Assembly (NCBI RefSeq): GCF_000025985.1 | Contig: NC_003228.3 | Coordinates: forward strand, 4,030,001 to 4,094,000 | Length of the DNA stretch: 64,000 bases | Reading direction: 5' to 3' | Source: Bacteroides fragilis NCTC 9343 | Lineage (GTDB): Bacteria; Bacteroidota; Bacteroidia; Bacteroidales; Bacteroidaceae | Shown: piece by piece, positions 26,705-36,002 of the stretch | Layout: every line of letters starts with the position of its first letter | Numbering within the stretch: position 1 is the first letter of the stretch | Program-made: the position numbers and the translations under genes | The notes under the pieces: model-generated | Told to the model about the DNA's origin: nothing | The model's input: the letters and a program-made list of their open reading frames with translations, nothing else | The model's database searches: none

Positions 26705-27868
26705 ATGTTACAACCCGAATTAAAGATGCGCCGCGATAAAATTCGTGTGCTTATGGCTCAGCAAAATATTGAAGCCGCACTTATCACTTGTAATGTAAAT
26801 TTGCTCTATACTTACGGCCGTATCGTCAGCGGATACCTCTACTTACCTCTCCACTCACCGGCTTTATTATTCATCAAACGCCCCAACAATATCACCGGCG
26901 AACATGTATTTCCCATCCGTAAACCGGAACAGATTCCAGACTTGATCAAAGAAAACAATCTGCCGATGCCACAAAAGTTGATGTTGGAAGGCGACGAACT
27001 TTCGTTTACAGAATACAATCGCCTTGCTGCTATTTTCCCTGAATCGGAAATTGTAAACGGTACTCCTCTGATCCGTGAAGCGCGCAGCGTTAAGACTCCT
27101 GTAGAGATAGAATTATTCCGCCGTTCGGGTGTAGCTCATGCCAAAGCCTACGACCAGATTCCTTCGGTATATCGCCCGGGAATGACTGATCTGGAATTCT
27201 CCATTGAAATAGAAAGGCTGATGCGTCTGCAAGGTAACTTAGGTATCTTCCGCGTATTCGGTCAAAGTATGGAGATTTTTATGGGTAGCGTACTGACGGG
27301 TGACAATGCAGCTTATCCTTCACCTTACGATTTCGCTTTGGGGGGCGAAGGGTTGGACCCGGCTTTGCCAGGCGGACTGAATAAGACTCCTTTAAAAGAA
27401 GGACAAAGTGTTATGGTAGATTTAGGCGGAAATTTCAATGGATATATGGGAGATATGAGTCGTGTATTCTCTGTCGGAAAGCTAAGTGACGAGGCTTATA
27501 CAGCTCATCAGGTCTGTCTTGACATTCAGGAAGCCGTTTCATCGATGGCTCAACCCGGCGTTGTATGCGAAGACTTATATAATGCAGCGATCAACATAGT
27601 AACCAAAGCCGGTTTTGCCGACAAATTTATGGGTATCAGTCAACAAGCCAAATTCATTGGCCACGGTATCGGCCTGGAAATCAACGAGGCCCCTGTACTT
27701 GCTCCCCGTATGAAACAAGAATTGGAACCGGGGATGGTTTTCGCTCTCGAACCGAAAATCGTCATTCCGGGTGTAGGTCCCGTAGGTATCGAAAACTCTT
27801 GGGCAGTAACTCCCGAAGGTGTTGAGAAACTGACTATCTGCAACGAAGAGATTATTGAGTTGCAATAA
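26705..27868 (+). CDS. M24B metallopeptidase (Xaa-Pro aminopeptidase/dipeptidase type)
   Basis: A 387-residue cytoplasmic peptidase with a creatinase-like N-terminal domain (1-130) and a pita-bread catalytic domain. The metal ligands are all present: Asp239 (MVDLGGNF), Asp250 (YMGDMSR), His320 (FIGHGIGLE), Glu349 (ALEPK) and Glu363 (VGIENSW). It probably removes an N-terminal residue before proline, or cleaves Xaa-Pro dipeptides, using Mn or Co. Its length is typical for the short M24B subgroup. It has its own promoter box and converges on the caspase-like gene across a shared terminator. Confidence 0.9.
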   Translation: MLQPELKMRRDKIRVLMAQQNIEAALITCNVNLLYTYGRIVSGYLYLPLHSPALLFIKRPNNITGEHVFPIRKPEQIPDLIKENNLPMPQKLMLEGDELSFTEYNRLAAIFPESEIVNGTPLIREARSVKTPVEIELFRRSGVAHAKAYDQIPSVYRPGMTDLEFSIEIERLMRLQGNLGIFRVFGQSMEIFMGSVLTGDNAAYPSPYDFALGGEGLDPALPGGLNKTPLKEGQSVMVDLGGNFNGYMGDMSRVFSVGKLSDEAYTAHQVCLDIQEAVSSMAQPGVVCEDLYNAAINIVTKAGFADKFMGISQQAKFIGHGIGLEINEAPVLAPRMKQELEPGMVFALEPKIVIPGVGPVGIENSWAVTPEGVEKLTICNEEIIELQ

Positions 27869-27952
27869 GACAGCTCTCTCTACGGATACTGATAACCGAG
27901 GGATGGTTCACACTATTGATGAACCTGAAGTGTAAATTAAAGCCGCAACAAT

Positions 27953-28002
27953 AAAAAGAATCGGGAGAGCACTTTCAAAAAAGTGCTCTCCCGATTCTTT
28001 TT
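27953..28002. terminator. Bidirectional terminator between convergent genes
   Basis: A 22-bp perfect stem (27953-27974 and 27981-28002), core gaatcgggagagcactt, with a 6-nt loop and A-tracts on one side and T-tracts on the other. It serves both the plus-strand aminopeptidase and the minus-strand caspase-like gene. Confidence 0.92.
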
Positions 28003-28027
28003 TATACCACTACCGGCTGTTATGCTA

Positions 28028-30790
28028 CTAAGGCGTCACAACCGGAGTTTCCAGTTTTATATCTTCCCAGCCTATCCACGTAGGAGAAGCCATACATTGA
28101 GGTTCCTGAATCTTATCGATCAATGCGGTTGCACGTTTCACGGCAGCACTGGTTCTGTCAAACAGTTCTTTCATGGAGATATTCCCTTTTGCGTCCCGAA
28201 TGGTCTTAATCAGGAAGTAAGTATAATATCCCTGTTTCTTTTCATGATAAACGCTTGAAGTCTGGTCACCGCTACTGGACGAGAAGCTCAATGTGTTTCC
28301 TTGTGGTAAACCCACCTTTGGTACCACACGCACCCCTTTCTGTGCCAATAACGGAGCAGCACTCTTATAACCACCGCTAAAGCAAGCATCGAGGAATACA
28401 TAAGCCCCTTTCACCGGATATGTAGCCAGTTTTTTATACAAGTCACTCAACGAGATACCCAAACGAATATTCTTACCGGTAATATCTACCGGCAACAGAT
28501 AAGGTTCTTTGGTAGCCTCGTCGTTATTTCCATGTCCTGAATAGTAGAATATCAATTCCGCCTGCGGATCCGTACTTGCCATATTCACCAGCCAGTCGAG
28601 TTGCTCGTGCATCATACCGGCTGTGGCATTCGGCACTACCTTGATTTGTCCGTCGGGCACCCCAAAAGTACGCACGCAATACTCACGGAACAACACAGCG
28701 TCATTGACCGCATAAGGTACGTTTATTTCCGCATTAGCCCCTGTCATGCTATAATCCTCGTTACCGATAATCAATGCATACCGATGGCGATTGACAGCTC
28801 CCACAGGCACATCCTCCATCAGTTCACTCTTAAAGCCGAGTGAGAAGTCTTTCACATTCACTTTACGTGCAGCTACATTTCCACTCAGGTTCATCGAAGC
28901 GGAAGCACTCAGGTACTCTCCGACTTTCACCTTATAAGCTTCATTCAGAGAAGCCGAACGAGTAGATTCCGTGACAGCCAGCATAACTGCAATCGAATCT
29001 CCATCAAAACGTTTATTCACCAAAAAACCATAGTCGAGTATAGCTACATCTCCCGGGGCAATGCTATCGACAATAATTTCCGGCGTATCAGTCGTATATA
29101 CATTCTTCGGCAAAGTAAAGTTCACTTTCACCTTGCGTGCAGTCTGCGTACCGAAATTCTGTAAGGCAACAGTCAGCTTACCGTTCTTACCCAAAGTGAT
29201 GGAAGAACCCTCGGAAGCGAAGAATTGGTGATCGGCAACACGCAGACGAGGCATTGCATATTCCTGAGTGTTCACAATCAGCTCGGAAGGATCCGCATCA
29301 AATCCATTCGCCTCGAACGCATAAATATTAATCTTGGCCAGACTTGTCGGCAACTCCTTCTTGGCTATATAACGGAAAGTGTATTCCTTAGACTTCCCGG
29401 CAGCAATATTACCACCGTCCAGTTCACGAGGGCCGTCAAAATACTGATCATAGCCCTGCTGTTCAGCCAGGCGAAGCCGTACATTGTAGGCATCTCCCTT
29501 ACCCTGATTCTCTATGGTGAACCGTATAGCAAAACTTTCGCCGGCATCGATCACCTTATTGTTATTAGCATCCGTAAACTGGTCTACTTTGATAACCAGC
29601 ATAGCCGGTTCAATAGGCACGGGAACCGCTTGTTGCTCTTGAGCCACATTCTCCGTTTTTTTCAATGCCTCTTTATAGGCCGCAAGACGAGACGGAAAGG
29701 CGGTATAAGAAGCCCCATCCTGAACGATTTTGTTCAGCACCTCATATTCCGGTTTCATATCCATATACTGATACACCCCGGCCAGTCCCTGCATATACAT
29801 TTTGGAAGAAGGATCTTTCTGCAAAATTTTCAGGAAGAGGTCTTTGGCATCCATCAGATAACCCGATGCACGTTGACGTACCAAAGCATATTCCGTATCG
29901 TTGGCAATAGTGGCACCATTGTTCACAATCTCCGTAGCACAGTTAAAGTTGGCACGTGCCACTCCCGTCATCAATTCAAAACTCTCAGGGTGCAGTGCAT
30001 AAAGACGTTTATAAATATCCAATGCCTCCACATTCTTTCCCTGACGCTCCAGGATGCGTGCCTTGATAGGCAACACTTTATCATTATTCGGGTCGACAGC
30101 CAGAATACGGTCTATTGCTCCAATCAGCTTCTCCATATTATTGGTAGCAATATGCACATTCACCAGATTGTATAGGAAATCAAGCGAAACGGGATACTTG
30201 GCAATAGCCTGTTCCAGCACACGTTCCTGGTCCGCATACTTCTTCTGCTTCTGATAAATCATATTCATATAAACATAGCAGTCTTTCTGCTGGGCCTCCG
30301 TACCGGTATTGAGATATTCCTGAAAATATCTCAAAGCTTTTTCGTTCTTCTCCAGATTGAAGGCCGCTACAGCTGCGTAATACACCACCGAAGCATATCG
30401 GTTATCTTTCGGCAACAATTCACTACGGAACAGTTTCAGCTGCGGCATATCGATATAAGCAGCAGCAAAATCCAATGCTTTGGACGGTTGTTTCTGTTCC
30501 GAATAGTACACTGCCCCGTTCAGCAGATAAGGATACAACGCTCTCAGTCGATTCTTGGCGCCTCCAATATACTGACTGTTATCCGGTGCCTCTACAACCT
30601 TCATGAAATTTTCGTAACTATCCATCAAATAATCATACATGGCCGTTACGTTCGTTCCCTTATCCCGCTCACTTTCAAAAAGCACATACTGTTGGTTAGC
30701 ACGTTTTGAAGCGGAGGCAGCTTCTTGTGCCCCCACTTTACCTGTTACAACAACAGTAAGAATGATTGTCAGTAAAAAAAATCTCTTCAT
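28028..30790 (-). CDS. Exported caspase-like (C14) protein with TPR repeats
   Basis: A 920-residue protein with a signal peptide (to about VGAQ, residue 21). Residues about 25-370 are TPR-like helical repeats (KNEKALRYFQEYLNTG, NVEALDIYKRLYALHP). Residues 395-630 are two beta domains of the CARDB/NEW3 type (DANNNKVIDAGESFAIRFTI). Residues about 665-905 are a p20-like caspase fold with the catalytic His753 in FYYSGHG and Cys803 in FLDACFSGG. It should cleave after a basic residue if it behaves like metacaspases and gingipain-fold relatives, but its location (periplasm or surface) is unusual for a caspase. It starts 3 bp after the upstream WD40 gene, so the pair is one operon. Confidence 0.88.
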   Translation of the reverse strand: MKRFFLLTIILTVVVTGKVGAQEAASASKRANQQYVLFESERDKGTNVTAMYDYLMDSYENFMKVVEAPDNSQYIGGAKNRLRALYPYLLNGAVYYSEQKQPSKALDFAAAYIDMPQLKLFRSELLPKDNRYASVVYYAAVAAFNLEKNEKALRYFQEYLNTGTEAQQKDCYVYMNMIYQKQKKYADQERVLEQAIAKYPVSLDFLYNLVNVHIATNNMEKLIGAIDRILAVDPNNDKVLPIKARILERQGKNVEALDIYKRLYALHPESFELMTGVARANFNCATEIVNNGATIANDTEYALVRQRASGYLMDAKDLFLKILQKDPSSKMYMQGLAGVYQYMDMKPEYEVLNKIVQDGASYTAFPSRLAAYKEALKKTENVAQEQQAVPVPIEPAMLVIKVDQFTDANNNKVIDAGESFAIRFTIENQGKGDAYNVRLRLAEQQGYDQYFDGPRELDGGNIAAGKSKEYTFRYIAKKELPTSLAKINIYAFEANGFDADPSELIVNTQEYAMPRLRVADHQFFASEGSSITLGKNGKLTVALQNFGTQTARKVKVNFTLPKNVYTTDTPEIIVDSIAPGDVAILDYGFLVNKRFDGDSIAVMLAVTESTRSASLNEAYKVKVGEYLSASASMNLSGNVAARKVNVKDFSLGFKSELMEDVPVGAVNRHRYALIIGNEDYSMTGANAEINVPYAVNDAVLFREYCVRTFGVPDGQIKVVPNATAGMMHEQLDWLVNMASTDPQAELIFYYSGHGNNDEATKEPYLLPVDITGKNIRLGISLSDLYKKLATYPVKGAYVFLDACFSGGYKSAAPLLAQKGVRVVPKVGLPQGNTLSFSSSSGDQTSSVYHEKKQGYYTYFLIKTIRDAKGNISMKELFDRTSAAVKRATALIDKIQEPQCMASPTWIGWEDIKLETPVVTP

Positions 30791-30793
30791 TGT

Positions 30794-32896
30794 TTATTGT
30801 TGAAATGCATCCATAATTACAAACTCTACGTTGATCTTGCGGAATTCTCCACCACGCTCTTTGGCTACTTCCACATGATATTCGTATTCGTTCTTTGTAT
30901 TACCCAATGTTGTCACGTTCTTCTCAATATAAGTCTTTACGCCTGCTGCACGCATCAGGGCCAACTGTTCATTCTGAGTGATTCCTCCGGCCTTGGTGAC
31001 TGTGATATTATCGAGGTTGCCATCCTTGTAATAAGGTTCGTCCACAAATTCTCCATAACGTCCGTCATAAGCCAGACGTCCGCGAATCGGGGCTGCGTCT
31101 GCCGATCCCGTAATAATCACCTTCACCTGCTTACCTTCAGAAAGATATTTGGCAAAGTCACCTTCAAACGCATTCTTGATAATCTTCATCAATGACATGG
31201 CTGCATTCGAACGTTCGATATTATAACCTCCCGACGGGAAGTCTTCCTTAGCCGAAAACTCTTTATTGATCACTTCATATTGGTAACCCACCTTGTAGTT
31301 CAGAATCTTTTTACCATTCGCATCCACTCCCGGGATTACCTCTGTCTTCACATTGATCTGCGTATTATCAGTGATCAGTTTATCTTGTTTTTTCTCCTCG
31401 ATGACCTGTTCTTTGATCTCGGCCAATTGTGCTTCCTCACGGGTAGCCTGCTGCATAATTTCCAGAGGAACAAAGTTTTCATCTGCTTCCAGAGCAGTCA
31501 GTTTTGTACGTCCGATATTATCATAAATATAAACCTTGTTCGTCGTTTCGTTGGTAACTTCAACATAGGCCAACTCAAATTCATCTTTATCATTCAGCAC
31601 ATATACGGCATTCGAGAATTTCATCTTACCGTCTTTAAAGTCGCCCGCTTCATTGGAGGGAACTTCCAGTCCGATAGACGGCAGTCCCTTAAAACCGATA
31701 TTCAACATATTATTCGAAGCATCATAACCATCTATAAAAGGATTATCCATAGAAATACGGTCACCCGCCAATGCCGTAGCAACTTCCTGAGCAAACAGCT
31801 GTTGCTGTTTGATACGGGTTTCATCGTTTACACGAATCGCATAATCTTCCATCGATTCCCCCTGCATCATCTTCACCCATTCGTTCATCTTGGCATCCAC
31901 TTCCCTACCCATAATCTTACCATAGAACGGGTTCAGTCCGTTTGCATCCCAGAAGACCATTTGTTTCGTACGATTGGTCAGCAGAAATACCTCGCTGTTC
32001 TGGTTGTTCTTAAAGAAACGCCCACCGGTAACACCGCCTGTAGGATCAACGATATCTTGTTCCACAACACCATTCTTCAGGTTGATGATCTCTATATTCT
32101 TTCCATCTTTCACCACACTGATATATTTTCCTTCCGGATGGAATGACGGAGAACTGAGTGTTCCACCCAGCTTATCAAATATATCTACCTTATCCCAGTT
32201 TTTCGTATCGATAATGGTCAAGTGATTGTCATCTGTAGTTACAGCCAGCAATGCAGCATCCGGAGAGAAAGTCACCTCTTTAACGACTGCCGGCATAGGA
32301 ATCGCTTTTCTCAACTCCTTTGTCTGGAAATTCCAGATATTAATATTCTGTCCTACCGCTGCGGCGATAAAATAATTGTTCGAGCTCATGGCCAGGGCAG
32401 TGGCCGGAGCCTCCCCCTGAATATAAGCTAACGGCATATATTCTTTCGTATCATAAATCACAATTTCTCCCAACGAGTTACCCACAATAAAACTACGGGC
32501 GTCAGCAGAATAGCACATCGACACCGGCATCGGTTTAGCCTTCAATTTCTTACGTTTCTCCTTCAGTTCGAAAAGCTTCTTATTCCTGTCGCGAAAAGAG
32601 TAAATACTTATCGGATTCTTCGCCCTCAACAGAGCGATGGAGCTTCCCGTCGGGTTAAACACGATACGCTCAATTTTTCGTACATCATTAATAGCGATAT
32701 CACGCATGGTATACAGGGCTCCGTCAGACAAATAAGCAGTACAAAAAGTCGTGTTATCAAATGCATTAATCTTTTTCTGAGAGTCGAATCCCCTTTTTTC
32801 TACAACCTGTGCCATTGTTTGTCCGCAGAACATCGCGGCTACAAAACAAAAAGCAATACCTCTGTAAGTGTAAAATCCACATTTCATCCTATTCAT
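30794..32896 (-). CDS. Exported WD40-repeat protein with OmpA-like C-terminus
   Basis: A 700-residue protein with a signal peptide (MNRMKCGFYTYRGIAFCF, to about TMAQ). Residues about 60-330 are WD40-type propeller blades (KIERIVFNPTGSSIALL, VTFSPDAALLAVTTDD, SFHPEGKYISVVKDG). A middle region with an acidic helix (REEAQLAEIKEQVIEEKKQ) follows. The C-terminal 150 residues resemble a diverged OmpA/MotB-like fold (KVIITGSADAAPIRG, RMAYDGRYG-like LAYDGRYGEF, LALMRAAGVKTYIE). It may tether to peptidoglycan. It is co-transcribed with the caspase-like protein, so the propeller could be its scaffold or substrate receptor. That is inferred. Confidence 0.82.
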   Translation of the reverse strand: MNRMKCGFYTYRGIAFCFVAAMFCGQTMAQVVEKRGFDSQKKINAFDNTTFCTAYLSDGALYTMRDIAINDVRKIERIVFNPTGSSIALLRAKNPISIYSFRDRNKKLFELKEKRKKLKAKPMPVSMCYSADARSFIVGNSLGEIVIYDTKEYMPLAYIQGEAPATALAMSSNNYFIAAAVGQNINIWNFQTKELRKAIPMPAVVKEVTFSPDAALLAVTTDDNHLTIIDTKNWDKVDIFDKLGGTLSSPSFHPEGKYISVVKDGKNIEIINLKNGVVEQDIVDPTGGVTGGRFFKNNQNSEVFLLTNRTKQMVFWDANGLNPFYGKIMGREVDAKMNEWVKMMQGESMEDYAIRVNDETRIKQQQLFAQEVATALAGDRISMDNPFIDGYDASNNMLNIGFKGLPSIGLEVPSNEAGDFKDGKMKFSNAVYVLNDKDEFELAYVEVTNETTNKVYIYDNIGRTKLTALEADENFVPLEIMQQATREEAQLAEIKEQVIEEKKQDKLITDNTQINVKTEVIPGVDANGKKILNYKVGYQYEVINKEFSAKEDFPSGGYNIERSNAAMSLMKIIKNAFEGDFAKYLSEGKQVKVIITGSADAAPIRGRLAYDGRYGEFVDEPYYKDGNLDNITVTKAGGITQNEQLALMRAAGVKTYIEKNVTTLGNTKNEYEYHVEVAKERGGEFRKINVEFVIMDAFQQ

Positions 32897-33057
32897 ACCT
32901 TAAAATGATTTAGTTTATGTTTAATAGTGTTTTGCAAAATAAGCACTTATTCCGCAATCTATCACTAACAGAAACTCCTTTTTTTTTATTTTCTCGAAAG
33001 TTTGGTTGTTTATACACAGAAATGAAAAAAGAATAGACAGAAAGAGTAGATAAAAAA

Positions 33058-33093
33058 AGCAGTTTTGTAACGGAAAACCGTTACAAAACTGCT
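33058..33093 (-). terminator. Terminator of the tRNA nucleotidyltransferase gene
   Basis: A perfect 16-bp stem (agcagttttgtaacgg at 33058-33073 and its complement at 33078-33093) with an aaaa loop. On the minus strand it is followed by a run of T (ttttttta). It lies 68 bp after the stop at 33161. Confidence 0.92.
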
Positions 33094-33160
33094 CTATGGC
33101 ATATATAATCCTTTCCGGCATGAATCCCCGGAGATCACTAAAAACAAAAACTTATTGCAT

Positions 33161-34606
33161 CTAAACCTCTTTGTTTTGTACGGGTTTCAATCCCATTTTT
33201 TCGGCTTTTTGAAGCATAAATGCATAGGCGGCTTCGTATTCATTGGGAATCACTCCGTCCAAAATAGCGTCTTTTATAGCACTTTTTAACGAGCCCACTT
33301 GCCTGCAAGGTCCCAGATTGAACACCTCCATAATCTCTTCCCCACTCACAGGTGGCTGGAAGTTACGGACACGGTCTTTTTCCTCCAGATCTTTCAATTT
33401 CTGCCTCACCAATTGAAAATTATTCAGGAAGCGCTGTTTACGTTCCATATTTTTCGAAGTTATATCCGCTTCACAAAGCGTCATCAGATCGTCTATATCA
33501 TCTCCGGCTTCAAAAAGCAGACGCCGTACAGCCGAATCCGTCACCACATCATCCGCTATCACAATGGGACGCATGTGCAGGCTCACCATCTTCTGTACAT
33601 ACTTCATCTTCTCGTTCATCGGCAGCTTCATCTTCCGGAAGATATTCGGAATCATCTTTTCACCGATGAAATTATGATTATGGAAGGTCCATCCCGCTTT
33701 CGGCTCCCAACGTTTAGTCACCGGTTTAGCAATGTCATGCAACAGAGCACTCCAACGGAGCCAAAGGTTATCCGTCACTCTGCTGATATTGTCGAGTACT
33801 TCCAGCGTATGATAGAAATTATCCTTATGGGCACGCCCGTTCCGGGTCTCTACTCCCTGTAAAGCCACTAATTCAGGAAAAATCAATTCCAACAGCCCGC
33901 TCCTGTCCAGATCGATAAAACCCTTCGAAGGTATAGGTGAAAGCATGATCTTATTCAATTCGTCGGCAATGCGTTCACGTGAAATGATCTCAATCCGTTC
34001 TCTGTTACGGCAAAGAGATTCAAATGTATCATCATCGATGTAAAAATTCAGCTGGGTAGCAAAACGGATACAGCGCATCATGCGCAAGGGGTCGTCACTG
34101 AACGTTATGTCCGGATCGAGAGGAGTACGAATGATCTTCTCCTTCAAATCATTCATGCCGCCGAACGGATCGACCAGTTCTCCAAACCGCCCTTTGTTCA
34201 GGCAGACAGCCAGTGCATTGATCGTAAAGTCCCGGCGATTCTGATCGTCTTCCAACGTCCCGTCCTCCACAATCGGTTTACGGGAATCCCGTTGATACGA
34301 CTCCTTCCGGGCACCTACAAACTCCACCTCCGTACCGTGACACTTCACCTGGGCCGTACCGAAATTCTTAAAAACAGAGACATGCGCACCGCGTCCCAAA
34401 CGTTTTCCCAACGCTTCGGCCATCGCAATGCCACTCCCCACCACTACTACATCTATATCTTTAGAAGGACGTTGCAGAAAAATGTCACGGACATAACCGC
34501 CTACCACATAACACTCCAATCCCAACGCATCAGCCGTCTCTGAGATCTGACCGAAAATGGGCTCACTGAAATGCTGCTTCAATTCCTCCTGAGTCAACTC
34601 TATCAT
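33161..34606 (-). CDS. tRNA nucleotidyltransferase / polyA polymerase family with HD domain
   Basis: A 481-residue class II nucleotidyltransferase. The catalytic head is [11 protein letters not shown] (residues 34-44) with KDIDVV (Asp50, Asp52), followed by [10 protein letters not shown] and the [20 protein letters not shown] motif. An HD domain is in the second half ([11 protein letters not shown], then [11 protein letters not shown]). In Bacteroides this family adds or repairs the 3' CCA of tRNA. Without biochemical tests, CCA-adding cannot be told from A-adding or poly(A) polymerase activity. The gene is monocistronic, with a promoter box upstream and a strong terminator downstream. Confidence 0.9.
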   Translation of the reverse strand: MIELTQEELKQHFSEPIFGQISETADALGLECYVVGGYVRDIFLQRPSKDIDVVVVGSGIAMAEALGKRLGRGAHVSVFKNFGTAQVKCHGTEVEFVGARKESYQRDSRKPIVEDGTLEDDQNRRDFTINALAVCLNKGRFGELVDPFGGMNDLKEKIIRTPLDPDITFSDDPLRMMRCIRFATQLNFYIDDDTFESLCRNRERIEIISRERIADELNKIMLSPIPSKGFIDLDRSGLLELIFPELVALQGVETRNGRAHKDNFYHTLEVLDNISRVTDNLWLRWSALLHDIAKPVTKRWEPKAGWTFHNHNFIGEKMIPNIFRKMKLPMNEKMKYVQKMVSLHMRPIVIADDVVTDSAVRRLLFEAGDDIDDLMTLCEADITSKNMERKQRFLNNFQLVRQKLKDLEEKDRVRNFQPPVSGEEIMEVFNLGPCRQVGSLKSAIKDAILDGVIPNEYEAAYAFMLQKAEKMGLKPVQNKEV

Positions 34607-34696
34607 CTTTTATTTATCTTTTTTACAGTTATTGAAAAAGGCCTGCCTAAGCCCTCTGACGCTTTTGGCATACCCTCTTTATAGCTAATCAGTCTG

Positions 34697-34704
34697 CAAA
34701 GGTA
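34697..34704 (-). promoter_or_regulatory. -7 box for the tRNA nucleotidyltransferase gene
   Basis: CAAAGGTA on the plus strand reads TACCTTTG on the minus strand, a perfect -7 match, 91 bp before the ATG at 34606. It is divergent from the lipoprotein promoter 43 bp away. Confidence 0.5.
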
Positions 34705-34746
34705 CAACTTTTCGCTCTTCACTTTCCACTCTTCACTCTAAATTTG

Positions 34747-34754
34747 TATTTTTG
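34747..34754 (+). promoter_or_regulatory. -7 box for the 34779 lipoprotein
   Basis: TATTTTTG matches the -7 consensus 25 bp before the ATG at 34779. It excludes an alternative start at 34752, which lies inside the promoter. Confidence 0.55.
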
Positions 34755-34778
34755 CCCTCTATAACAAAGAACAACAAA

Positions 34779-35627
34779 ATGAAGAAACTGATTGTCCTGA
34801 CATGTACATTGTCACTACTGACAGCTTGTGGTGACAGCATCGAAAAGAAAGCGGGTGAAAAGCTTGCCGCTGCCCGTGCAGCCTTTGAGCATAACGACTA
34901 CAACGAAGCCAAGTTGCAGATCGACAGTATTAAAATTCTCTATCCTAAAGCTTTCGACACCCGTAAAGAGGGCATCAAGTTGATGCAACAAGTCGAACTG
35001 AAAGAGCAACAGGAAAGCCTGGTTTATCTCGACAGCATGCTTCAGGTCAAACAGGAAGAATTCGAAGCGATCAAGAACAAATATACTTTCGAGAAAAACG
35101 AAGAATACCAAAAAATCGGTAACTACTTCTGGCCTACCCAGACCGTAGAGAAGAACCTGCACCGCTCTTTCCTCCGTTTTCAGGTGAACGAACAGGGAGT
35201 AATGACACTGACGTCTATCTACTGCGGACCAAGCAACATCCACCACGTAGCCGTCAAAGTGATAGCACCGGACGGAAGTTTTGCCGAAACCCCAGCCTCC
35301 AACGACAGCTACGAGACTACCGATCTGGGAGAAAAAATCGAAAAAGCCGACTACAAAATGGGAGAAGACGGCAACGTCCTCAGTTTCCTCTACATGAACC
35401 GCGATAAGAAAAATATCCGTGTCGAGTATCTCGGCGAACGGAAATTCTCCACTACCATGACTCCTTCCGACCGTGAAGCACTCGTCGGTACTTACGAGTT
35501 GGCCAAATTACTTTCATCCATACGTCAGATTCAGCAAGAGAAAGAAGAAGCCAACCTGAAAATCGAATTTGTGAAAAGAAAAATGGAACAGAAAGCCCAA
35601 GAAGAGGCTGCGGAAAAACAAAGATAA
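34779..35627 (+). CDS. Hypothetical lipoprotein with coiled-coil segments
   Basis: A 282-residue lipoprotein starting MKKLIVLTCTLSLLTACGDS (lipobox LTAC, Cys17). A TPR-like helical segment follows (AAFEHNDYNEAKLQIDSIKI), then a long charged helix to about residue 110, then a beta-rich central domain with FLRFQVNEQGVMTLTSIYCG. A C-terminal coiled coil (residues about 240-282) is rich in Glu, Lys and Gln. It is probably attached to the inner leaflet of the outer membrane or the periplasmic face. This arrangement is common in Bacteroidetes, but no function is known to me. Confidence 0.78.
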   Translation: MKKLIVLTCTLSLLTACGDSIEKKAGEKLAAARAAFEHNDYNEAKLQIDSIKILYPKAFDTRKEGIKLMQQVELKEQQESLVYLDSMLQVKQEEFEAIKNKYTFEKNEEYQKIGNYFWPTQTVEKNLHRSFLRFQVNEQGVMTLTSIYCGPSNIHHVAVKVIAPDGSFAETPASNDSYETTDLGEKIEKADYKMGEDGNVLSFLYMNRDKKNIRVEYLGERKFSTTMTPSDREALVGTYELAKLLSSIRQIQQEKEEANLKIEFVKRKMEQKAQEEAAEKQR

Positions 35628-35648
35628 TAAAGCACCCCAACTGTCTGT

Positions 35649-35730
35649 TTCACCACGGATTAACGGATCACACAAAATACAGCTCACAAGCTATCGTATT
35701 TATTTGTCCCATCCGTCAATCTGTGGTGAA
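35649..35730. repeat. Inverted copies of the Bacteroides CCAC-GGATTAACGGAT dispersed repeat
   Basis: ttcaccacggattaacggat (35649-35668) and atccgtcaatctgtggtgaa (35711-35730) are complementary over 17 of 20 bases. Phrases like these are widely scattered between Bacteroides genes. It may fold as a terminator-like structure after the lipoprotein gene. The remaining sequence up to 36002 holds the SusC promoter and no gene. Confidence 0.6.
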
Positions 35731-35955
35731 CTCTTTCCGTCCTATCTATTTTTATCCCCTCCGAAAAGGCCGTCCCGATTATTCCCCACTATCCTGTCGC
35801 TATCAATGATCGACCGCCTCTCCATGCTCTCACTCTTCATCTCATGAATTTCCCCAATAATACGGAGTTCAAATTAAAATAAAGATAGCAATTTTTAGGT
35901 ATTTTCAGAAACAAGTTCATTATGTGTAGCGATTACACAGACTATTCATAGTATC

Positions 35956-35963
35956 TATCTTTG
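35956..35963 (+). promoter_or_regulatory. -7 box for the SusC operon
   Basis: TATCTTTG is a perfect -7 match 39 bp before the ATG at 36003. No -33 TTTG lies at the normal spacing. Confidence 0.5.
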
Positions 35964-36002
35964 TCCCCCGAAACATTTGAGTACATATGATAGAACGCTA
36001 AT

